Assembly (NCBI GenBank): GCA_035479015.1
Contig: DATIJC010000020.1
Coordinates: 1-64,000, forward strand
DNA from: DATIJC01 sp035479015
Lineage (GTDB): Bacteria; Patescibacteriota; Microgenomatia; UBA1400; UBA12028
DNA length: 64,000 nt
Direction of reading: 5' to 3'
The position numbers and the translations under genes were made by a program. Numbering within the stretch: position 1 is the stretch's first letter; the number at the start of each line of letters is the position of its first letter. Below are positions 60,754 to 64,000 of this stretch, in pieces. A model generated the notes under the pieces. The model did no database searches and was not told where the DNA came from. It saw nothing but the letters and a program-made list of their open reading frames with translations.

Positions 60754-62058
60754 TTATGGGAGCAGTGATTTAAACAGACTAATAATCTTTTCCGGAAGCT
60801 TGCTGAAATTTTTTGGCAGTAGCGATGCAACCGAGAAACCAGAGCCATTGGCGCGAACTTCTTCTCCCCCGTTCTTAGCTCCATAGAGGATCAAACCCAT
60901 TGCTGTGGTAAAGATCGGCGACTCTACATCTTCTATAAGTCCACGCACTCCTGTGGGTACGCCTACTCTCGTAGACAGTGAAAGCGTGCGTTTGCAAACA
61001 TCGGTCATGCCTACTGTCAGCGCACCACCGCCAGAAAGTACAATGCCCGCTGGAATCAATGGGAACAATTTTTCCTTCTCCAATTCTTTACCTACAAGTT
61101 CAAACATCTCTTTCATACGCGGCACCATGATGTTTTCTACTACCATCTTGCGTGACAGGGTATCTCCCTCATCTATTCCTAGACGCTTCAAATCCATTTC
61201 GTCTTCACGCTTTAATCGCTCCCGGCGCTGCTCGCGCGTTTCTCCAGAAGGTGCATCCGATTCGGGTGGCATATCGGCCAATGCTAGTTTGATTTTTTCC
61301 GCTGCTGCTAGACTTAGGTGCGTGCCAAGCGCAATGTCTTGGGTGACATGCCGCGCGCCTATCGGTAGCACTGCTGAATATGTCAGCGCACCTTCGACAT
61401 AGATCGCCATAGATGTCGAGCCTGCACCAATGTCCAGTAACACCACACCCAGCTCTTTCTCTGTCTCTGACAATACAGCAAGCGATGATGCAAGTCCGGC
61501 AAATACAAATCCGGAGACAGTTATCCCTACCTCACTCAAACATTTTGTTAAGTTGCGCAGAGCCGTAGCAGAGCCAGAGATAATATGCGCTTCAGCTTCT
61601 AGGCGGATACCGCTCATGCCTACTGGATCTTTGATGCCACTTTGGCCATCCACTTGAAACTCCCGCGGTATGACGTGAATAATTTCACGTGCCGAGGGAA
61701 GTGATATTGCGCGGGCAGCCTCGATCACGCGGTCAATATCAGTAGCCGTGATTTCACCATCTGGGCTGGCTACAGCTACTACTCCCTTAGAATTTTGTGA
61801 ACTAATATGTGTCCCAGACACAGAGACGTATGCGCTGGAGACACCAAATCCTGCCATGCGCTCCGCACCATCTAATGATTGAATGATGGCCTCAATAGCC
61901 TCTTCCAAATCGACGATTTGACTCTTTTTGATGCCTTTGCTGGCAATTGAAGAAATACCTAAAATCTGCAGAGCCCCCTCAGGGGATTGTCCCGCAATTA
62001 CCGTACACACTTTTTCCGTTCCTATATCGATCGCAGTGATCACTTTAGTTTTTGCCAT
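60754..62058 (-). CDS. ftsA: cell division protein FtsA
   Basis: 434 aa actin-like ATPase that tethers FtsZ to the membrane. 'VITAIDIGTEKVCTVIAG' (phosphate 1), '1C' domain in the usual place, 'GVVLLDIGAGSTSMAIYVEG' (phosphate 2), 'GIVLSGGGALTVGMTDVCK' (adenosine). The C terminus has an amphipathic, Lys/Phe-rich end ('LPEKIISLFKSLLP') suited to membrane binding. It is 16 nt after ftsQ. Confidence 0.97.
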   Translation of the reverse strand: MAKTKVITAIDIGTEKVCTVIAGQSPEGALQILGISSIASKGIKKSQIVDLEEAIEAIIQSLDGAERMAGFGVSSAYVSVSGTHISSQNSKGVVAVASPDGEITATDIDRVIEAARAISLPSAREIIHVIPREFQVDGQSGIKDPVGMSGIRLEAEAHIISGSATALRNLTKCLSEVGITVSGFVFAGLASSLAVLSETEKELGVVLLDIGAGSTSMAIYVEGALTYSAVLPIGARHVTQDIALGTHLSLAAAEKIKLALADMPPESDAPSGETREQRRERLKREDEMDLKRLGIDEGDTLSRKMVVENIMVPRMKEMFELVGKELEKEKLFPLIPAGIVLSGGGALTVGMTDVCKRTLSLSTRVGVPTGVRGLIEDVESPIFTTAMGLILYGAKNGGEEVRANGSGFSVASLLPKNFSKLPEKIISLFKSLLP

Positions 62059-62074
62059 ACACCTTTAACCCACT

Positions 62075-62719
62075 CTACTGTTTCAGTACCGGATTTGCAA
62101 ACCGCAAATCAATGACCGTAAATCTATTCTCTATTGTAGAGTTACTCAAGATCGATTGTAAAGACTCTAGTTCTTTTCCAAAATCTTGTGTATCGACAAC
62201 GGCTTTCCTTCCGTCTCTGCTAAAAATAGTGATTTCCGTATCATCTTTCACTTCAATCCGCAGGATCATATCCCGCAGACCAGGAGATATGTTACTCAGT
62301 GAGCGGTACATAGATATGACGGGAGAGCTCACCCTATCTCCCGGGTGAAGCGGCGCAAACCGCTGATCTATCACTTCAATTTTGAGTTGGGGTGGCGCTT
62401 CCACTACTAACCCTGCATCACCTATTTGGCGATACTCCCCGTTTGGCGCAACCCGTACCGAATACAACACACTGGGATTTTCAATCTTTACCCAAATCGT
62501 TTGTGGATATTGTTTTTCAATATGCACGATATATGGAGTTAGACTGATTTTCACGGATCCAAGTATTGTGCGCCGCTGCAGTCCTTCCAGCTTGCGTAAC
62601 TGTTCTTGTGTGCATGTAGTCTGTTCAAATGTGCAATTGATGTGACGTATTTTGAATTGAGAAGTGATCAACAGAACTAATAGTATGCAAAAGACAACGG
62701 GGATTAAAACTCTATACAT
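62075..62719 (-). CDS. ftsQ: cell division protein FtsQ
   Basis: 214 aa from the ATG at 62719. One transmembrane helix ('VLIPVVFCILLVLLITS'). POTRA-like domain 'RKLEGLQRRTILGSVKISLT', 'YPQTIWVKIENPSVLYSVRV'. Then the FtsQ-type beta domain with 'GLVVEAPPQLKIEVID' and 'TVIDLRFANPVLKQ' at the end, shown as 'FTVIDLRFANPV'. It scaffolds FtsB/FtsL in other bacteria. It begins 4 nt after murG. Confidence 0.88.
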   Translation of the reverse strand: MYRVLIPVVFCILLVLLITSQFKIRHINCTFEQTTCTQEQLRKLEGLQRRTILGSVKISLTPYIVHIEKQYPQTIWVKIENPSVLYSVRVAPNGEYRQIGDAGLVVEAPPQLKIEVIDQRFAPLHPGDRVSSPVISMYRSLSNISPGLRDMILRIEVKDDTEITIFSRDGRKAVVDTQDFGKELESLQSILSNSTIENRFTVIDLRFANPVLKQ

Positions 62720-62723
62720 GGGG

Positions 62724-63821
62724 CTATTGTAACGAATCAGTGATGAGTTTAGTGAAACGTCTGGTACCATCAAGTACTAAGTGTTTTTGAAATTCGCTCA
62801 TATTGCGCTTCAAGGTTGGGTAACGCCGCTCCATCGTCTGGATAGCGCTCCACAGGGTGCTGGGCAATAAATTCTTTTGCAGCAGTAGCAGGCTTGCTCC
62901 TGCGCGTACAACCTCAGCGCAGTTTTTGTACTGTTCATCGTTATAGGCAAATGCTAAGGGTATATAGATAGCCGGCGTCCCTGCTATCGACAACTCCTGC
63001 ACTGTGTTCGCACCGGCTCGGCTAATCACAAACTTTGCATGCCGCAATAGAAAGCTCACCTCTTTCGCTTCAATCCATTCACGCGCCACATATGATCCCT
63101 GTTCCAAATCTGCGGATACATGTAACTCAAGTTCTCCTTTTCCGCACTGGTGCACAACTAAATATTCTTTGGCTAACTTCGGGAGTATTGCCCGCAAGGT
63201 TTGATTGATAATATGCGAACCCTGAGATCCACCAGTGACATAGACAAATGGCTTCTTCGTAAACGAATCCGGCAGCCAAGTAGGTGGACGCGTGTATTCC
63301 CGAAATAATGATTCTCGGATCGGGTTACCCGTAAATTTCACCTTCGCTTTTGGGAAAAACCGAGCAGATTCTGGATATGAGACTGCGACATGATCAGCAA
63401 AGAGAGCGATTGCCTGGTTTGCAAGTCCTGCGACCCGCGTTTGTTCGTGTGTAAGGACTTTGGCGCCAAAAAGCTTTGCTATCAGTGCGACTGGAAGTGC
63501 GACATATCCACCAAATGAAACCACCAAGTCCGGTTTATTTTTCCGGAACATAGTAAATAATTTTTGAAGTGTTGGTAGGATTTTAGGAATCTCTGAAATG
63601 TTTTCCCACCAGAGGGCGCGGTGAAATTTTGGCGCATCAATTGATATGAACGGAACAGAACGGACCTCCATCTCTTCCCGTTCTCTAGAGTGCATGCTCT
63701 TCCCTTGGGCATACTCTCTGCCGATAAAAATGATCGACAAATTCTCTTTTTTCTTTATCAATTCATCGATGACGGCGAGCGCGGGAGTCAGGTGCCCGCC
63801 CGTTATATATACGTTTTTCAT
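62724..63821 (-). CDS. murG: UDP-GlcNAc:lipid I transferase MurG
   Basis: 365 aa, last cytoplasmic step of peptidoglycan precursor synthesis. 'YITGGHLTPALAVIDEL' (lipid-binding glycine loop), 'DLVVSFGGYVALPVALIAKL', 'VTGGSQGSHIINQTLRAILP' and 'VISRAGANTVQELSIAGTPAIYIPLA', given here in part as 'SRAGANTVQELSIAGTPA'. The GGxQG and SRAGANT motifs identify it. The start overlaps the end of the ftsW-like gene by 59 nt. Confidence 0.97.
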   Translation of the reverse strand: MKNVYITGGHLTPALAVIDELIKKKENLSIIFIGREYAQGKSMHSREREEMEVRSVPFISIDAPKFHRALWWENISEIPKILPTLQKLFTMFRKNKPDLVVSFGGYVALPVALIAKLFGAKVLTHEQTRVAGLANQAIALFADHVAVSYPESARFFPKAKVKFTGNPIRESLFREYTRPPTWLPDSFTKKPFVYVTGGSQGSHIINQTLRAILPKLAKEYLVVHQCGKGELELHVSADLEQGSYVAREWIEAKEVSFLLRHAKFVISRAGANTVQELSIAGTPAIYIPLAFAYNDEQYKNCAEVVRAGASLLLLQKNLLPSTLWSAIQTMERRYPTLKRNMSEFQKHLVLDGTRRFTKLITDSLQ

Positions 63822-64000
63822 TTTTTAATCCCAACAATATTCCTATTCCAAATAATTCAGTTGCTAGTGCGGACCCTCCATAGGAAATGAAGGGGAGCGG
63901 TACGCCAGTAAGCGGGATCAGTGCAAACACAGACCCTAGGTTTACAATCGTTTGCGCACATATCCATGCTACTATTCCCCCACCCAGCAAAATCTCCTGT
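63763..64000 (-). CDS. ftsW: FtsW-like SEDS protein, truncated at window end
   Basis: Only the C-terminal 78 codons are in the window; the frame stays open to the edge. 'AWICAQTIVNLGSVFALIPL' and 'TGVPLPFISYGGSALATELF' are the last SEDS motifs, with the Arg-rich C-terminal tail. The position directly before murG is typical of ftsW. Its end overlaps murG by 59 nt, which is long. Confidence 0.88.
   Translation of the reverse strand, partial: QEILLGGGIVAWICAQTIVNLGSVFALIPLTGVPLPFISYGGSALATELFGIGILLGLKNEKRIYNGRAPDSRARRHR

Overview
The window looks like a piece of a small, compact bacterial chromosome of the Candidate Phyla Radiation (Patescibacteria), perhaps Microgenomates-like. That placement is inference. 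It rests on tight ATGA/TAATG gene junctions, tail-to-tail gene overlaps, many very small unrecognised genes between housekeeping genes, a short ATP synthase delta subunit, a glycan locus and abundant short repeats. UGA is used as stop, so the recoded UGA of some CPR lineages is not in use. No rRNA, CRISPR array, prophage or classical transposase was seen.

Layout. 0-1.2 kb: ACT-domain protein (cut by the edge), a small unknown gene and greA. 1.2-8.4 kb: a complete minus-strand ATP synthase operon (atpB-E-F-x-H'-A-x-G-x-D-x-C) with four small foreign genes (x) interleaved and a 70-codon atpH. 8.5-16.3 kb: C39/TPR lipoprotein, GNAT-like and HAD proteins, tRNA-Lys and tRNA-Glu, a glycosyltransferase, two tandem secreted DNRLRE-type proteins, a STAS/histidine kinase/receiver signalling operon, rplS and a phosphoribosyltransferase. 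16.3-29.8 kb: pyrG, dnaE, a 999-codon unknown protein, gatB-gatA-gatC, htpX, an unknown gene and lemA. 29.8-36.5 kb: mostly small unknown genes, a LysM protein, a PQQ-type sugar dehydrogenase and three tRNAs. 36.4-44.7 kb: surface glycan locus (O-antigen ligase-like, three glycosyltransferases, a GT39-like enzyme, a Wzx-like flippase, a secreted C39-like protein). 44.7-48.5 kb: dus, tsaD and a tsaC-tsaE fusion (tRNA modification), tRNA-Val. 48.5-57.6 kb: receiver-like protein, lepB, parB, an FkbM-type methyltransferase, the rodA-rplU-methyltransferase-rpmA operon, and ileS behind a T-box leader. 57.6-64 kb: division cluster ftsW-murG-ftsQ-ftsA-(Tat-signal protein)-(membrane protein)-ftsZ followed by two small related genes.

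The most unusual signal is a family of hairpin repeats with a GNAG tetraloop (GTC..stem-GNAG-stem..TCCAG) whose stems differ by compensating changes. They occur singly, as 92-bp inverted pairs (4783-4874, 15637-15728), and once as an inverted pair bracketing a GIY-YIG nuclease gene (57110-57465) placed between the ileS T-box and ileS. This looks like a nuclease-bearing element with non-autonomous MITE-like relatives. Separately, several housekeeping genes (atpG, gatA, ileS, dus, tsaD, tsaC-tsaE, two glycosyltransferases, possibly ftsZ) carry in-frame stretches made from short repeats.

Many plus-strand first genes have a -10 box, often extended (TGnTAnnnT), only 5-10 nt before the ATG, which suggests leaderless mRNAs. 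All six tRNA genes lack an encoded CCA, yet each has a C after the discriminator base.
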